Shown piece by piece: positions 19,455 to 28,618 of a stretch of DNA of 63,582 nucleotides (positions within the stretch are counted from its first letter, which is position 1; each line of letters opens with the position of its first letter). Source of the DNA: Alkaliphilus pronyensis (GTDB lineage: Bacteria > Bacillota > Clostridia > Peptostreptococcales > Natronincolaceae). The notes beneath the pieces were generated by a model. It searched no databases and had not been told where the DNA came from. It was given only the letters and a program-made list of their open reading frames with translations. A program made the translations under genes and the position numbers. The stretch covers positions 1 to 63,582 of the forward strand of contig NZ_WBZC01000027.1 of the NCBI RefSeq assembly GCF_009017275.1. Direction: 5' to 3'.

Positions 19455-19492
19455 GCTATAAAAAACTCCTAAAATAATTTTTAGGAGTTTTG
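19455..19492 (-). terminator. Riboswitch-controlled terminator before asd
   Basis: On the minus strand AAAACTCCTAAAA pairs with TTTTAGGAGTTTT and runs into TTTTTTATAG. It lies between the lysine riboswitch aptamer and asd, as expected for transcription attenuation. Confidence 0.85.
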
Positions 19493-19550
19493 TCAACACA
19501 ATAAAAGCACAAATATAAATCTATTATATCGTAACCATATCGTAATAAAC

Positions 19551-19722
19551 AAATAGCACTCCATGAAATTCTTTCATGACAGTTGCCTAGTTATTCACCA
19601 GACCCCCAACAGTCAAGCTGAAAGTAATTTGACTGTTTCGGCACGTCAGCCTTTTTATGGTAATATCGAAGACTTTCCTTCTTATCACTTACCATATACT
19701 CTTCTTCAGTGCACCTCTATTT
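19551..19722 (-). promoter_or_regulatory. Lysine riboswitch (L box)
   Basis: Read on the minus strand, the leader shows conserved L-box blocks in order: AGAGGTGC, AAGAGTA, a GGAAAG segment, GTGCCGAAA, and near the 3' end GCAACTGTCATG followed by GGAGTGCTAT. The 5' GAGGTGC and 3' GTGCTAT segments close the P1 region. It precedes asd and a T-tailed hairpin, so lysine binding should terminate transcription of the DAP operon. Confidence 0.9.
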
Positions 19723-19752
19723 ATTAATCATATTTAGTTATACATTGTAGGT

Positions 19753-19782
19753 AGTTTATCACAGGGTAAAACCCCCTGTCAA
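19753..19782 (-). promoter_or_regulatory. Promoter of the lysine operon
   Basis: On the minus strand a perfect TTGACA (19777-19782) and TAAACT (19753-19758) are 18 bp apart. This places the start near 19746, about 25 nt before the riboswitch. Confidence 0.75.
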
Positions 19783-19797
19783 CTGATTTTGATTTTT

Positions 19798-20691
19798 TTA
19801 ATAATAAAAATCGTGGTCACCAATAGTTTTATAAAATCTTCTATTTTCAACTATCCAGAAGTTTGTTGACTTTACTGGGTTTAGAAAATATAAAACCTCA
19901 CCCACTGGTGCTTCTCCATTAAGTGCTGCAGCTGCCGCCTTTATGCTATCATTATTAGGTGTATTATTAACTGTACCGTCAATTACTGGTGAAAACTGTG
20001 TGTAGCCATGCTGCTTATCAAAAATTACTCCATAAATAGTATTTGGAAAATCACTGCTTTTAACTCTATTTAATATTACATTCCCAACAGCAACTTTACC
20101 TTCATAGGGCTCTCCTTGGGCTTCTGCATGAATAATTCTGCTTAACCAATATATGTCATCAGCCCTTGTTTCACCCCTTGAGGCTGTCACCTCTATTTCA
20201 GAGGTTTTTGTTGGCTTTAAAACCAGCACTTGTCCCACTGTTATTTTATCAGTATTAATATTATTATATTTTTTTATTTCTTCAATAGTTAGACTTGCCC
20301 TTTTAGCTATCAAATATAGGCTATCATTTTCTTTTACTATATACTCTTCCGAATTAATAGGTTCCATATTAATCGTAGCTTCTTGAGGCTTAATCTGTTC
20401 TTTTGTGTTATCTATTTTTTCTTCATCCTCTAGCTTTTCCTTCTTCGTGGCTTTAATATCCTCATATGTATCTTTAGTAGCCTCTTCAGCTTCATCCCTA
20501 TTGTCATTGTTGTATTTAGGCTTTATAGCTCCATTAACTTCATCATTTGTAGCTTCATAAGCTACTGCTTTTTCATTTGATTTTTCAATCTGATTCAAAA
20601 GCATATGTATAGAAACAGTTAAAACCATTAAAGAAACAATAATAGAGTATACAGCATATTTATTATTAAAAAATCTTTTTCTCATCATCAT
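19798..20691 (-). CDS. LysM plus SleB-type cell wall hydrolase
   Basis: Probable exported peptidoglycan hydrolase. An N-terminal transmembrane/signal anchor (about residues 8-27) is followed by a charged Lys/Glu-rich linker (40-105), one LysM domain (YIVKENDSLYLIAKR to GQVLVLKP, about 112-160) and a C-terminal hydrolase domain of the SleB/CwlJ family (LSRIIHAEAQGEPYEGKVAVGNVILNRV onward). About 297 aa. Three consecutive ATGs follow GAAAGG, so the exact start is uncertain by three codons. The domain suggests a role in spore cortex or wall remodelling. Confidence 0.85.
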   Translation of the reverse strand: MMMRKRFFNNKYAVYSIIVSLMVLTVSIHMLLNQIEKSNEKAVAYEATNDEVNGAIKPKYNNDNRDEAEEATKDTYEDIKATKKEKLEDEEKIDNTKEQIKPQEATINMEPINSEEYIVKENDSLYLIAKRASLTIEEIKKYNNINTDKITVGQVLVLKPTKTSEIEVTASRGETRADDIYWLSRIIHAEAQGEPYEGKVAVGNVILNRVKSSDFPNTIYGVIFDKQHGYTQFSPVIDGTVNNTPNNDSIKAAAAALNGEAPVGEVLYFLNPVKSTNFWIVENRRFYKTIGDHDFYY

Positions 20692-20776
20692 CAACCTTTC
20701 TGTATGTAAAAAATTTTAGCATAAAAATAGGTCAATGTACATGAAATCAAGTGGTGTAACTATTGCCATTATTGGA

Positions 20777-20989
20777 TTATTTAAATAAACCATCCATCAA
20801 TTTCTTAATACTACTGCTTCTCTTTTTTGTTTCTTCACTATCAATTTTAATTCTCTTTCCATCCATCAGTATTACGTCACCTTCTTTTGCATGGGGGGGA
20901 AGATTACCCCTTTCAATATTTTTGAACTGCCCTTCGATTTCAACTACAGCAAACCTACCTTCAAAACGATCTATTATTCCCTTTTTCAT
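20777..20989 (-). CDS. DUF3006-family small protein
   Basis: A 70-aa soluble protein whose MKKGIIDRFEGRFAVVEIEG N-terminus and GDVILMDGKRI segment match DUF3006. Function unknown; often found near secreted nucleases or hydrolases. It lies 85 nt upstream of the SleB-type gene on the same strand, with GGGGATAC before the ATG. Confidence 0.75.
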   Translation of the reverse strand: MKKGIIDRFEGRFAVVEIEGQFKNIERGNLPPHAKEGDVILMDGKRIKIDSEETKKRSSSIKKLMDGLFK

Positions 20990-21061
20990 AGTATCCCCCT
21001 CGTTACTTTTATTTTTTTTATATTAAGCATCTAAACCCCGTTTTCCTTTTTTTTCATTATT

Positions 21062-21895
21062 TTATCTGCGGAATTCTAAATTATATAGGTCAGTACGTCG
21101 ATGCTTTAACAATGGTAGCTCTTCCCTTACCCTTTCTAAGTAGTTAAGGTCTATCTCACCACAGATAATATCCTCCTTCTCATTTGCTTCGGCAATAGCT
21201 TTGCCCCAAGGATTAACAATTGATGAATAGCCATAGGCTATGTAGGCTGCGTTGTTATTTCTTGCTGGTGCTGCTGCAACAACATACACTTGGTTGTCTA
21301 ACGCCCTTACCTTAAGCAGCTGATGCCAATGGGCTGGACCTGTGGTCATATTAAAGGCGGCAGGAATAATAAAAACCTTAGCTCCACTAAGGGCCATAAG
21401 CCTCATTAGCTCTGGAAATCTAATATCATAGCATATGGCTACGCCTATTGGGCAAAATGGTGTATCTATAATGGTAATATCTTCACCATAACCAAGCATA
21501 TCTGACTCTTTAAAGGTTATTTTGTCTTTTATATCTATATCAAACAAATGGATTTTTCTATGTCTTCCAACGTTTTCACCTTTATCATTAAACACAAAGG
21601 AGGTATTATATATTTTGCCACCAGATTTTTCTGGTATAGAGCCACCTACTATAAATACATTTAACTCTTTAGCTAAACGGGATAGCATTTTTGTAGTTTC
21701 CCCTGGTAGCTCCTCGGCGTACTGGCGAAATAACTCATTATCATATGGGCAATTAAACATTTCAGGTAAAACCACCAGCTTAGCTCCCTTATCCTTTACA
21801 GCCTTAAGTATCATATCTTCTGCCTTTTCAAGGTTTTTAGCTTTATCATCCACCACTAGCATTTGACATATTGCAACGGTAAAACTATTCTCCAT
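21062..21895 (-). CDS. Carbon-nitrogen hydrolase, omega-amidase-like
   Basis: Nitrilase-superfamily amidase of 277 aa. The Glu-Lys-Cys triad is visible in VVLPEMFNCPYD, HRKIHLFDIDI and GVAICYDIRFPEL. The IHLFDIDI signature and short length fit the omega-amidase (Nit2/YafV-like) branch, which hydrolyses alpha-ketoglutaramate and related repair substrates. Monocistronic, divergent from plsC. Confidence 0.85.
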   Translation of the reverse strand: MENSFTVAICQMLVVDDKAKNLEKAEDMILKAVKDKGAKLVVLPEMFNCPYDNELFRQYAEELPGETTKMLSRLAKELNVFIVGGSIPEKSGGKIYNTSFVFNDKGENVGRHRKIHLFDIDIKDKITFKESDMLGYGEDITIIDTPFCPIGVAICYDIRFPELMRLMALSGAKVFIIPAAFNMTTGPAHWHQLLKVRALDNQVYVVAAAPARNNNAAYIAYGYSSIVNPWGKAIAEANEKEDIICGEIDLNYLERVREELPLLKHRRTDLYNLEFRR

Positions 21896-22039
21896 CCTCT
21901 CATCCCCTTCACAAAAATTATTAAACTATATTGCCTTGCTTTTTTTAATTTTATACAAATCAATTTTGATATTTGCTATTTAATAGCTTAGCCATTAAAA
22001 TAGTATTATACTATTTATGTATTTAGGGGGTTACAAAAT

Positions 22040-22771
22040 ATGCGAACAACTATATGGTTTTTTATGTTTTGGGTATATACCATAGGTACCGTTTTTCTTC
22101 TTCCATTTGCAATGTACTTAAATAAAAAAGGAGAATTGCTAAGAAAGAGAAGGTTTACACAAAATATAGCCCATAAATGGTCTAAAAAATTAGTTGCATT
22201 AACTGGTAGTAATATTGAAGTTATGGGTGTTAATAATATCCCTGATGGCCCTGTTCTTTTTGTTAGTAATCATCAAGGAAATTTTGATATACCCTTGCTC
22301 CTTTCAAACCTGCCTAAATCAATAGGCTTTGTTGCAAAAATTGAGCTTAAGAAAATGCCAATTATTAATCGTTGGATGGAATTATTAGAGTGCGTATTTA
22401 TTGATAGGAAGGATTTAAGGCAATCCTTAAGGGCTATAACTAGGGCTATAGAGGTATTAAAATCTGGACAATCTATAGTTATATTCCCTGAGGGAACCCG
22501 TAGTAAGGGAAATGAAATTCAACCCTTTAAGCCTGGAAGTCTAAGAATGGCTGCGAAGGCAGATGTACCTATAGTCCCAATAACTATTAAGGGCTCCTAT
22601 AAAATTTTAGAGGCTACCAATAAAATTAATCCTGCTGATGTTCAAATTATTATTTCAGAGGCTATAAATGTAAATGAAATAGATACAGATAAAGCTACTG
22701 ATTTAACTGTTATGGTATTCAATATTATTAAAGATAACCTTGAAAACAACCAAAGTGTATATAGCAATTAA
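22040..22771 (+). CDS. plsC: 1-acyl-sn-glycerol-3-phosphate acyltransferase
   Basis: Membrane-bound phospholipid synthesis enzyme converting lysophosphatidate to phosphatidate. An N-terminal hydrophobic helix (about 5-25) precedes the acyltransferase motif NHQGNFD (H-x4-D) and the FPEGTRS motif, with VPIVPITIKG downstream. Length 243 aa. Confidence 0.9.
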   Translation: MRTTIWFFMFWVYTIGTVFLLPFAMYLNKKGELLRKRRFTQNIAHKWSKKLVALTGSNIEVMGVNNIPDGPVLFVSNHQGNFDIPLLLSNLPKSIGFVAKIELKKMPIINRWMELLECVFIDRKDLRQSLRAITRAIEVLKSGQSIVIFPEGTRSKGNEIQPFKPGSLRMAAKADVPIVPITIKGSYKILEATNKINPADVQIIISEAINVNEIDTDKATDLTVMVFNIIKDNLENNQSVYSN

Positions 22772-22780
22772 GTTTGGGTA

Positions 22781-23395
22781 TTATTTGCTTACAGAAACAT
22801 ATGGATTCCCCTTAATAAAAAATCTCCAGGGAAAATCAGCGGCTTCTTGGGCATAGCCAATATTAATACGTTTACTTGTTTCTATACTGATGTTATTTTC
22901 TCCTTCATCAATTATAAACATCGAATCTCCACATAAATCTAGCTTGTTATGGGTTTTGTTCACTCCTAGTGCCATGCAAAGCTTACCAGGTCCATTGGTT
23001 AAGTTTACTATTTGCTTTTTGGTTAATTGAGATAAGGGCTTTTGATATCTTATATTGCACATAGCTTCTATACCTTCTATTGGCTCTATTGCTCTGATTA
23101 ATACAGCTGCTGGTTCATTTAGTGGCTCTGTAACAATGTTTAGACAATGATACATGCCGTAAATTAAGTATACGTAGGCATGGCCAGGTTCACCAAACAT
23201 AACCTCCGTTCGTGGGGTTTTTTTATTAGGATAGCAATGGGCGGCTTTATCAATTTTACCTACATAACCCTCGGTTTCAACAATCCTACCACTTATAATG
23301 CTATTGTTATCCTTAATGACAATAAGCTTGCCCAATAAATCCCTCGCCACGTCTAAAGTGTTTCTAGCATAAAACTGTCTTTTAAGCTTATTCAT
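22781..23395 (-). CDS. DNA-3-methyladenine glycosylase (AAG/MPG family)
   Basis: Base-excision repair glycosylase of the alkyladenine type, 204 aa. RDLLGKLIV, IVETEGYVGKIDKAAH (catalytic Glu), HAYVYLIYGMYHCLNIV and NGPGKLCMALGV are family signatures. Last gene of the cysteine desulfurase-thiI-moaC run, 76 nt after moaC. The functional link with these sulfur genes is unclear. Confidence 0.92.
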   Translation of the reverse strand: MNKLKRQFYARNTLDVARDLLGKLIVIKDNNSIISGRIVETEGYVGKIDKAAHCYPNKKTPRTEVMFGEPGHAYVYLIYGMYHCLNIVTEPLNEPAAVLIRAIEPIEGIEAMCNIRYQKPLSQLTKKQIVNLTNGPGKLCMALGVNKTHNKLDLCGDSMFIIDEGENNISIETSKRINIGYAQEAADFPWRFFIKGNPYVSVSK

Positions 23396-23471
23396 TACAG
23401 AACACCCTTTAAGTTTGATTTTTTCCTCTTACTTTGTTGATTGCCTTCATAGTACTATTGCTCAATTATTG

Positions 23472-23966
23472 TTACTTACTGTAATCTTCGCTAATATAAG
23501 CCCCCGATTTGCCACCAGTCTTTTTCACCAGCCGTATATCTGTTATTCTCATGCCTCTGTCAATTGCCTTACACATATCATATATTGTTATGGCTGAAAC
23601 AGAAACAGCATTTAACGCTTCTATTTCTACACCTGTTTTTCCAGTTGTAGCCACTATGGCTTCAATATCTATTTTACTGTTACTCTTATCAATTGAAAAG
23701 CTTATATTGGCACCTGTTAATATTATGTTATGACACATAGGAACTAATTCGCTTGTCTTTTTAGCCGCCATTATTCCAGCCACCTGTGACACTGCTAAAA
23801 CATCACCTTTGCCTATTGTTTTGTCAATTATTTTAGTTAAGGTTTCAGGCCTCATATATATGCTTCCTTTAGCAACTGCCTCTCTTCTAGTATTTAATTT
23901 TTCCCCTACATCAACCATCTTTGCTCTACCCTCTTCATTAAAGTGGGTAAAATCACAACTATTCAT
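23472..23966 (-). CDS. moaC: Cyclic pyranopterin monophosphate synthase
   Basis: Second step of molybdenum cofactor synthesis. Length 164 aa. Family motifs: [38 protein letters not shown] and [10 protein letters not shown], with KKTGGKSG at the end. It follows thiI by 16 nt in an apparent operon. No other molybdopterin gene is present in the window. Confidence 0.93.
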   Translation of the reverse strand: MNSCDFTHFNEEGRAKMVDVGEKLNTRREAVAKGSIYMRPETLTKIIDKTIGKGDVLAVSQVAGIMAAKKTSELVPMCHNIILTGANISFSIDKSNSKIDIEAIVATTGKTGVEIEALNAVSVSAITIYDMCKAIDRGMRITDIRLVKKTGGKSGAYISEDYSK

Positions 23967-23982
23967 TTAAGCTTGCTCCCTT

Positions 23983-25167
23983 CTATATAAAATCATCTAT
24001 TGAGATTACCTGAATCTCCATATTCTCAATAGCATTTTTAATCAATGCCTCTACATCTAACCTAGCTTCAGAGGTCAATATTTTTTCTAGCCGTGGCTTG
24101 GTTAATGGTCTTTTAGGTAAAAAAACCGTGCAGCAGTCTTCATAGGGTAGAATTGATGTTTCATAGGTTCCTATATCCCTTGCTAATTGGATTATATCTT
24201 CCTTATTCATGGCAATAAGGGGTCTAAAAACCGGTAAGTCCACAGAGGAATTGGTGGTGTGTAGACTTTCAACGGTTTGACTTGCAACCTGTCCAATACT
24301 CTCACCTGTAATTAAAGCCTTAGCATCGGCTCTATTGATTGCAATATTTTCAGCTATCTTCATCATAAACCTTCGAGATATAATTGTCATTTCTTCTTCT
24401 TTACATTTTTCATTAATTTCCTGTTGTATAGGTAATAGATTAATTGAATACATTTTAAAGCTACCTATGTAGATAGCTAAGGTTTTAGCCAGCTCTAATA
24501 CCTTTTCCCTTGCCCTTTCACTTGTAAAGGGGTAGCTATGGAAATGAACTGCATCAATTTCTAAGCCTCTTCTTGCAGTTAGCCAACCTGCAACAGGGCT
24601 GTCTATTCCTCCAGATAGCAATAAAAGACCTTTACAGCTTGAGCCTATTGGTAGTCCTCCAAAGCCCTTTATCTTTTCAACAAATATATAGGCTTCATCC
24701 CTTATCTCTACATAAACAGTTACGTCTGGATTATGTATATCTACAGTTGCATTGCTTTGATTTTGTAGTATATAGCCTCCAACCTCTCTACTAATTTCAG
24801 GAGATTTTAATGGAAAGCTTTTGTCTACTCTTTTACTATCTACCTTAAATGTCTTTACTCCGTCAGTTTTATGCTTTCTTTCAATTTCTTCACAGGCAGT
24901 TCTTTTAATTAATTCAAAATCTACAGGAAGCCTTATGGCTCTGCTAATAAGTATAATACCAAATATCTTTTTAACCCTTTGAACTATTTGATCCTCATCA
25001 AAGCCCTCAGAGTCTATATATATGCGGCTATCCTTCTTATAGGTTCGTATATCACCTAAATCCTTTATTGCAAATCGTATTTGCTTTACTAGCTTATCTT
25101 CAAAAAATCTTCTATTTTGTCCCTTTAATACAATTTCTCCGTATCTTATAATTATTGTTCTTTCCAA
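23983..25167 (-). CDS. thiI: tRNA 4-thiouridine synthase ThiI
   Basis: Sulfur insertion at tRNA position 8. The 394-aa protein has an N-terminal ferredoxin-like/THUMP region (1-165) and a PP-loop ATPase (LLLSGGIDSPVAGWL near 182). It ends without a C-terminal rhodanese domain, as in many Firmicutes, so sulfur must be delivered by a partner desulfurase, encoded directly upstream. EDCCTVFLPKRPLTKP near 345 is the conserved cysteine loop. Confidence 0.95.
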   Translation of the reverse strand: MERTIIIRYGEIVLKGQNRRFFEDKLVKQIRFAIKDLGDIRTYKKDSRIYIDSEGFDEDQIVQRVKKIFGIILISRAIRLPVDFELIKRTACEEIERKHKTDGVKTFKVDSKRVDKSFPLKSPEISREVGGYILQNQSNATVDIHNPDVTVYVEIRDEAYIFVEKIKGFGGLPIGSSCKGLLLLSGGIDSPVAGWLTARRGLEIDAVHFHSYPFTSERAREKVLELAKTLAIYIGSFKMYSINLLPIQQEINEKCKEEEMTIISRRFMMKIAENIAINRADAKALITGESIGQVASQTVESLHTTNSSVDLPVFRPLIAMNKEDIIQLARDIGTYETSILPYEDCCTVFLPKRPLTKPRLEKILTSEARLDVEALIKNAIENMEIQVISIDDFI

Positions 25168-25173
25168 GCACTA

Positions 25174-26331
25174 TCACCTCTTCATAATTTTACGTAGATG
25201 GCCTACATGATGCTTAATTCTTTCGGTAGCATAGTCAAGTTCTTCCTTTGTGTTAATATCACTAAAGCTTACACGTATTGCACTGTCGATAATATTCTCC
25301 TTTAAGCCCATAGCAGTTAATACATGACTAAAGCCCTTCTTTTTTGATGAACAGGCTGAGCCTGACGAAACAAAAACATCATCTACCTCAAGACTGTGAA
25401 GTAACACTTCACTTTTCACACCTAAAAAGGAGACATTTAATATATTGGGTGCGAAACCATTATCATTCCCGCTATTAAACACCAAGTCTTCTATTTCACT
25501 TGATAATAAATTATAAAAATAGCTCTTTAGCTCAGTAATGCTATTAATATACTTGTTTTGATCCTTAAATATAAGCTTTACAGCCTCTCCAAAGCCAAAA
25601 ATTCCAGGGGTGTTCTCTGTTCCAGGTCTTAATCCTAATTCGTGTTTTCCACCTGTAGTTATTGGGTTAATCTTGGCTCCCTTATTAACATATAATCCTC
25701 CAATTCCCTTAGGCCCATGGATTTTATGTCCACTTATTGAAATGCTATCCACCTGTAAACTATGGGCTTTAAAGGGGATTTTACCAAATGACTGAACTGC
25801 ATCAACATGAAATAGGGTATTATTATTTCTTTTTTTTATAAGCTGGCATATTTCCTTTATAGGCTGAATAGCCCCTGTTTCATTGTTCACATGCATTATA
25901 CTGACAAGTATTGTTTCATCACCAATTGAATCTTCTATTTGCTTAAGGGAGATAAAGCCATTTGCATCTACATCTAAATAGGTAACTCTAAATCCCTTTG
26001 TTTCTAAATAATGAAAGGTATTAAGTACCGATGGGTGTTCTATTTTTGATGTAATAATATGTTTACCACTTCTACAGTTGGCTTCAGCAATTCCTCTAAT
26101 GGCAATGTTATTGGCCTCAGTACCACCAGAAGTAAAGTATATCTCTTGTTCTTTACAGCCTAATGCTTTTGCTATTATTACTCTAGCTTCCTTTATTTTT
26201 TTTTCTACCTCTAGTCCTTTTCTATGTAATGAGGATGGATTACCATACATTTCTGTCATAGCTAATTCAATAGCCTTCATTGCTTCTGGCTTTACCTTTG
26301 TTGTTGCTGCGTTATCTAAATAAGCTTCCAA
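25174..26331 (-). CDS. Cysteine desulfurase (NifS/IscS family)
   Basis: PLP enzyme releasing sulfur from cysteine. The N-terminal YLDNAATTKVKPEA, the PLP Lys in SISGHKIHGPKGIGG and the catalytic Cys in FVSSGSACSSKKKG are all present. Length 385 aa. Six nt upstream of thiI, so it is probably the dedicated sulfur donor for tRNA thiolation, like NifZ in Bacillus, rather than the general Fe-S desulfurase. Confidence 0.93.
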   Translation of the reverse strand: MEAYLDNAATTKVKPEAMKAIELAMTEMYGNPSSLHRKGLEVEKKIKEARVIIAKALGCKEQEIYFTSGGTEANNIAIRGIAEANCRSGKHIITSKIEHPSVLNTFHYLETKGFRVTYLDVDANGFISLKQIEDSIGDETILVSIMHVNNETGAIQPIKEICQLIKKRNNNTLFHVDAVQSFGKIPFKAHSLQVDSISISGHKIHGPKGIGGLYVNKGAKINPITTGGKHELGLRPGTENTPGIFGFGEAVKLIFKDQNKYINSITELKSYFYNLLSSEIEDLVFNSGNDNGFAPNILNVSFLGVKSEVLLHSLEVDDVFVSSGSACSSKKKGFSHVLTAMGLKENIIDSAIRVSFSDINTKEELDYATERIKHHVGHLRKIMKR

Positions 26332-26505
26332 TTAAATTCACCTTCAATTCATAAGTTTACAGCTATTATGATATCTAATTAGCATAAATTTGTAAAGTTT
26401 TCCTTCCATATTATTATAACCATAAATACTCTTTTAAGTAATAGAGAGGTTCTGAATTATATTACCTGGGAAATTAAAGAGATGCAGATATATTAATATC
26501 CATAA

Positions 26506-26540
26506 AGAAAACCCCTTAATTGTCCTACAGGGATTTTCTT
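26506..26540 (-). terminator. Terminator of the LUD-domain gene
   Basis: GAAAACCCCT (26507-26516) pairs with AGGGATTTTC (26529-26538). On the minus strand it lies just after the stop at 26549 and leads into GTTTTCTTT. Confidence 0.7.
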
Positions 26541-26548
26541 CCAAGCTA

Positions 26549-27157
26549 TTAATATCCTAATTCTTCTCCGATTATAATAACCTTTAAATCAACTGTCATT
26601 GGCTTATGATTTATAATTGTAGTTACATTACACATCCTATCTTTACTTAAGCAATCGTTACATATATCTGTTTCAGCACATGGAGTCTTAAGACCTAATC
26701 TTTTAGCATTAGGTGGGCATGATCTGGCTTTTATTCTATCTATTGCAGATATTAAATCAGTTGAGATTTTATTTATTCCACACACCACAATTACTTTTTT
26801 TGGACCATAGAACATAGCGGCGACACGATTACCAACACCATCAATGTTAATTAATTCTCCTTCTTCTGTTAAAGCATTTGTACTTGTTAGGTAGACATCT
26901 GCTGTTGAAGCTTTTCTTCTCACTTCGTTAGCCTCAGAAGCATCAACCTTCCAATGCCAATAAACAGTATTACCTGCCCTTTTTAGCTCTTCATAAAGCT
27001 TCAGGCTATTAATAGTCATAGAGCCACCAATACCAACTACATTGTCAGGTTGAATTTCTTTTAGTATTGCTTGTTTGGCATCCTCTGCTGTTTCATAGTA
27101 ACTAAATTGTATTCCTTTTTTCTCTAAATTTCTTAAAATTGTATTAATCTTGCTCAT
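26549..27157 (-). CDS. LUD-domain protein (LutC/YkgG-like)
   Basis: A 202-aa protein of the LUD family, related to the lactate-utilisation proteins LutB/LutC. GIGGSMTINSLKLYEEL, VYLTSTNALTEEGELINIDGVGNRV and VVCGINKIS are family features. The C-terminal half has six Cys (SCPPN, PCAETDICNDCLSKDRMC), suggesting a metal site. There are no LutA/LutB neighbours, so a role in lactate oxidation is not supported here. Confidence 0.8.
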   Translation of the reverse strand: MSKINTILRNLEKKGIQFSYYETAEDAKQAILKEIQPDNVVGIGGSMTINSLKLYEELKRAGNTVYWHWKVDASEANEVRRKASTADVYLTSTNALTEEGELINIDGVGNRVAAMFYGPKKVIVVCGINKISTDLISAIDRIKARSCPPNAKRLGLKTPCAETDICNDCLSKDRMCNVTTIINHKPMTVDLKVIIIGEELGY

Positions 27158-27239
27158 ATAAAAAATCCCCCTAGTCCAATTTTTCTTTATTAATAGTATT
27201 ATACATTATATTACAATATAAAACTAATATCATAGTTTG

Positions 27240-27305
27240 ACTACACTTATGTTTATCCTAAGAAGCTGGAATGCTAGTAACTCCCCTGTGTTAAGACTGT
27301 GGAAA
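27240..27305 (+). repeat. Dispersed intergenic repeat, partial copy
   Basis: CACTTATGT, AAGAAGC and TAGTAAC blocks appear in the order and spacing of the dispersed repeat at 32501. Only the right half is recognisable. Confidence 0.55.
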
Positions 27306-27349
27306 AGAATAGTAATTATTAATTAAATATTTTTTTTAAGTAGATACCA

Positions 27350-27378
27350 TTGCAGAATTTGTCGAATCTTGTTATAAT
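27350..27378 (+). promoter_or_regulatory. Promoter of a small RNA
   Basis: TTGCAG (27350-27355) and TATAAT (27373-27378) are separated by exactly 17 bp. Confidence 0.8.
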
Positions 27379-27384
27379 ATATTT

Positions 27385-27496
27385 GTGGTTATCCCCCTGG
27401 TAACCTCGATTTATATAATTTTATTCCCAATACCCCTTTTGAAAATCACATCTAGATTGATGTGAGGCTGGGCGACGAACCCCAGCTATTTTTTTT
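27385..27496 (+). ncRNA. Candidate small RNA with C-rich loops
   Basis: About 110 nt between a strong promoter and a strong terminator, with no convincing ORF. Predicted elements are a hairpin GGTTA/TAACC enclosing TCCCCCTGG (27388-27405), an unpaired stretch with CCC and CCCC runs (27423-27440), a 7-bp hairpin TCACATC/GATGTGA (27446-27465), and the terminator GCTGGG/CCCAGC followed by TATTTTTTTT (27467-27496). C-rich unpaired loops could pair with purine-rich ribosome sites, as in RsaE-type regulators. It is not recognised as 6S, SRP, T-box or any riboswitch I know. It ends about 120 nt before the asparaginase gene, so a leader-attenuator role is also possible. Confidence 0.65.
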
Positions 27497-27614
27497 GCAA
27501 AAATTACTATATCATATACTTTAATTCACAAAATAAACACAATAATGTATAATGTTCTTGTATCAAATACGTTTGACTAACGGTTGAAATAAAGAAAACT
27601 TAAGGAGGTTGAGT

Positions 27615-28616
27615 ATGAATAAGCCTAGAATTGCTGTTATTTTCACTGGTGGAACCATATCTATGTCTGTAGATCCTAGAATAGGTGCTGCCATACCATC
27701 CCTTTCTAGTCAGGAAATACTTTCATTGGTTACAAATATTGATAAGTATGCCACCATAGAAATAATAAATTTTACAACTTTACCTGGTCCTCATATTGGC
27801 CCTGCTTTAATGATGGACCTACGAAGGATAGTGGTTGATACACTTAATAGGGAGAATATAGATGGAGTTGTAATTACCCACGGAACCGATACCTTGGAGG
27901 AAACAGCTTTTCTGTTGGATTTAACTATAAACTCAAAAAAATCTGTAATTATAGCTGGTGCAATGAGGAATTCCTCTGAGCTAGGCTACGACGGTCCCAG
28001 TAATTTAGCGGCAGCGGTTTGTACTGCAATATCCCCTGAAGCTAAGGGTAAAGGTGTTTTAGTGGTTATGAACAATGAAGTAAATGCTGCTAGTGAAGTA
28101 ACTAAAACTAATACCTTAAGCCTAGATACTTTTAAGTCTTTAGAATTTGGTCCCTTAGGTATTGTTGACAATGATGAGGTGATTCTCCATAGAGAAATTG
28201 TAAACAGACAGCATATTTATACAGATACAATTATACCTGAGGTGGATTTAATAAAATGTGTTGCTGGTATGGACTCGAGACTAATAAAATTTTGTGTAGA
28301 CTCCGGTTCTAGAGGAATAGTTATTGAGGCTATGGGCAGAGGTAATGTTCCACCAGGTATGATAGATGGAATTACATATGCAATAGCAAATAATGTAGCT
28401 GTTGTAATGGTTTCACGTTGTCCAACTGGTCGTGTGTTAGATACCTATGGATATGTGGGTGGTGGCAGAAGCCTCAGAAATCTAGGTGTAATTCTAGGTG
28501 GAGACTTACCAGGCCAAAAGGCTAGAATTAAGCTAATGCTTGCCCTATCAGTAACACAAAGCCTAAATGAAATAAAACAAATAATGGAGCATACTCAGTA
28601 TGGTACCAAAAAATAA
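27615..28616 (+). CDS. L-asparaginase
   Basis: Hydrolyses asparagine to aspartate and ammonia. Both active-site threonine motifs are present: FTGGTISMS near residue 10 and THGTDTLEETA near 88. Length 333 aa from the ATG six nt after AAGGAGG; a TTG at 27609 lies too close to the ribosome site. No signal peptide, so it is cytosolic. It is close to the type I family; product aspartate could feed the lysC pathway. Confidence 0.9.
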   Translation: MNKPRIAVIFTGGTISMSVDPRIGAAIPSLSSQEILSLVTNIDKYATIEIINFTTLPGPHIGPALMMDLRRIVVDTLNRENIDGVVITHGTDTLEETAFLLDLTINSKKSVIIAGAMRNSSELGYDGPSNLAAAVCTAISPEAKGKGVLVVMNNEVNAASEVTKTNTLSLDTFKSLEFGPLGIVDNDEVILHREIVNRQHIYTDTIIPEVDLIKCVAGMDSRLIKFCVDSGSRGIVIEAMGRGNVPPGMIDGITYAIANNVAVVMVSRCPTGRVLDTYGYVGGGRSLRNLGVILGGDLPGQKARIKLMLALSVTQSLNEIKQIMEHTQYGTKK

Positions 28617-28618
28617 AA

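Noticed and set aside
27350-27496. T-box or known riboswitch before asparaginase
   Set aside because: No T-box AGGGUGGNACCGCG element and no recognised aptamer core are present.
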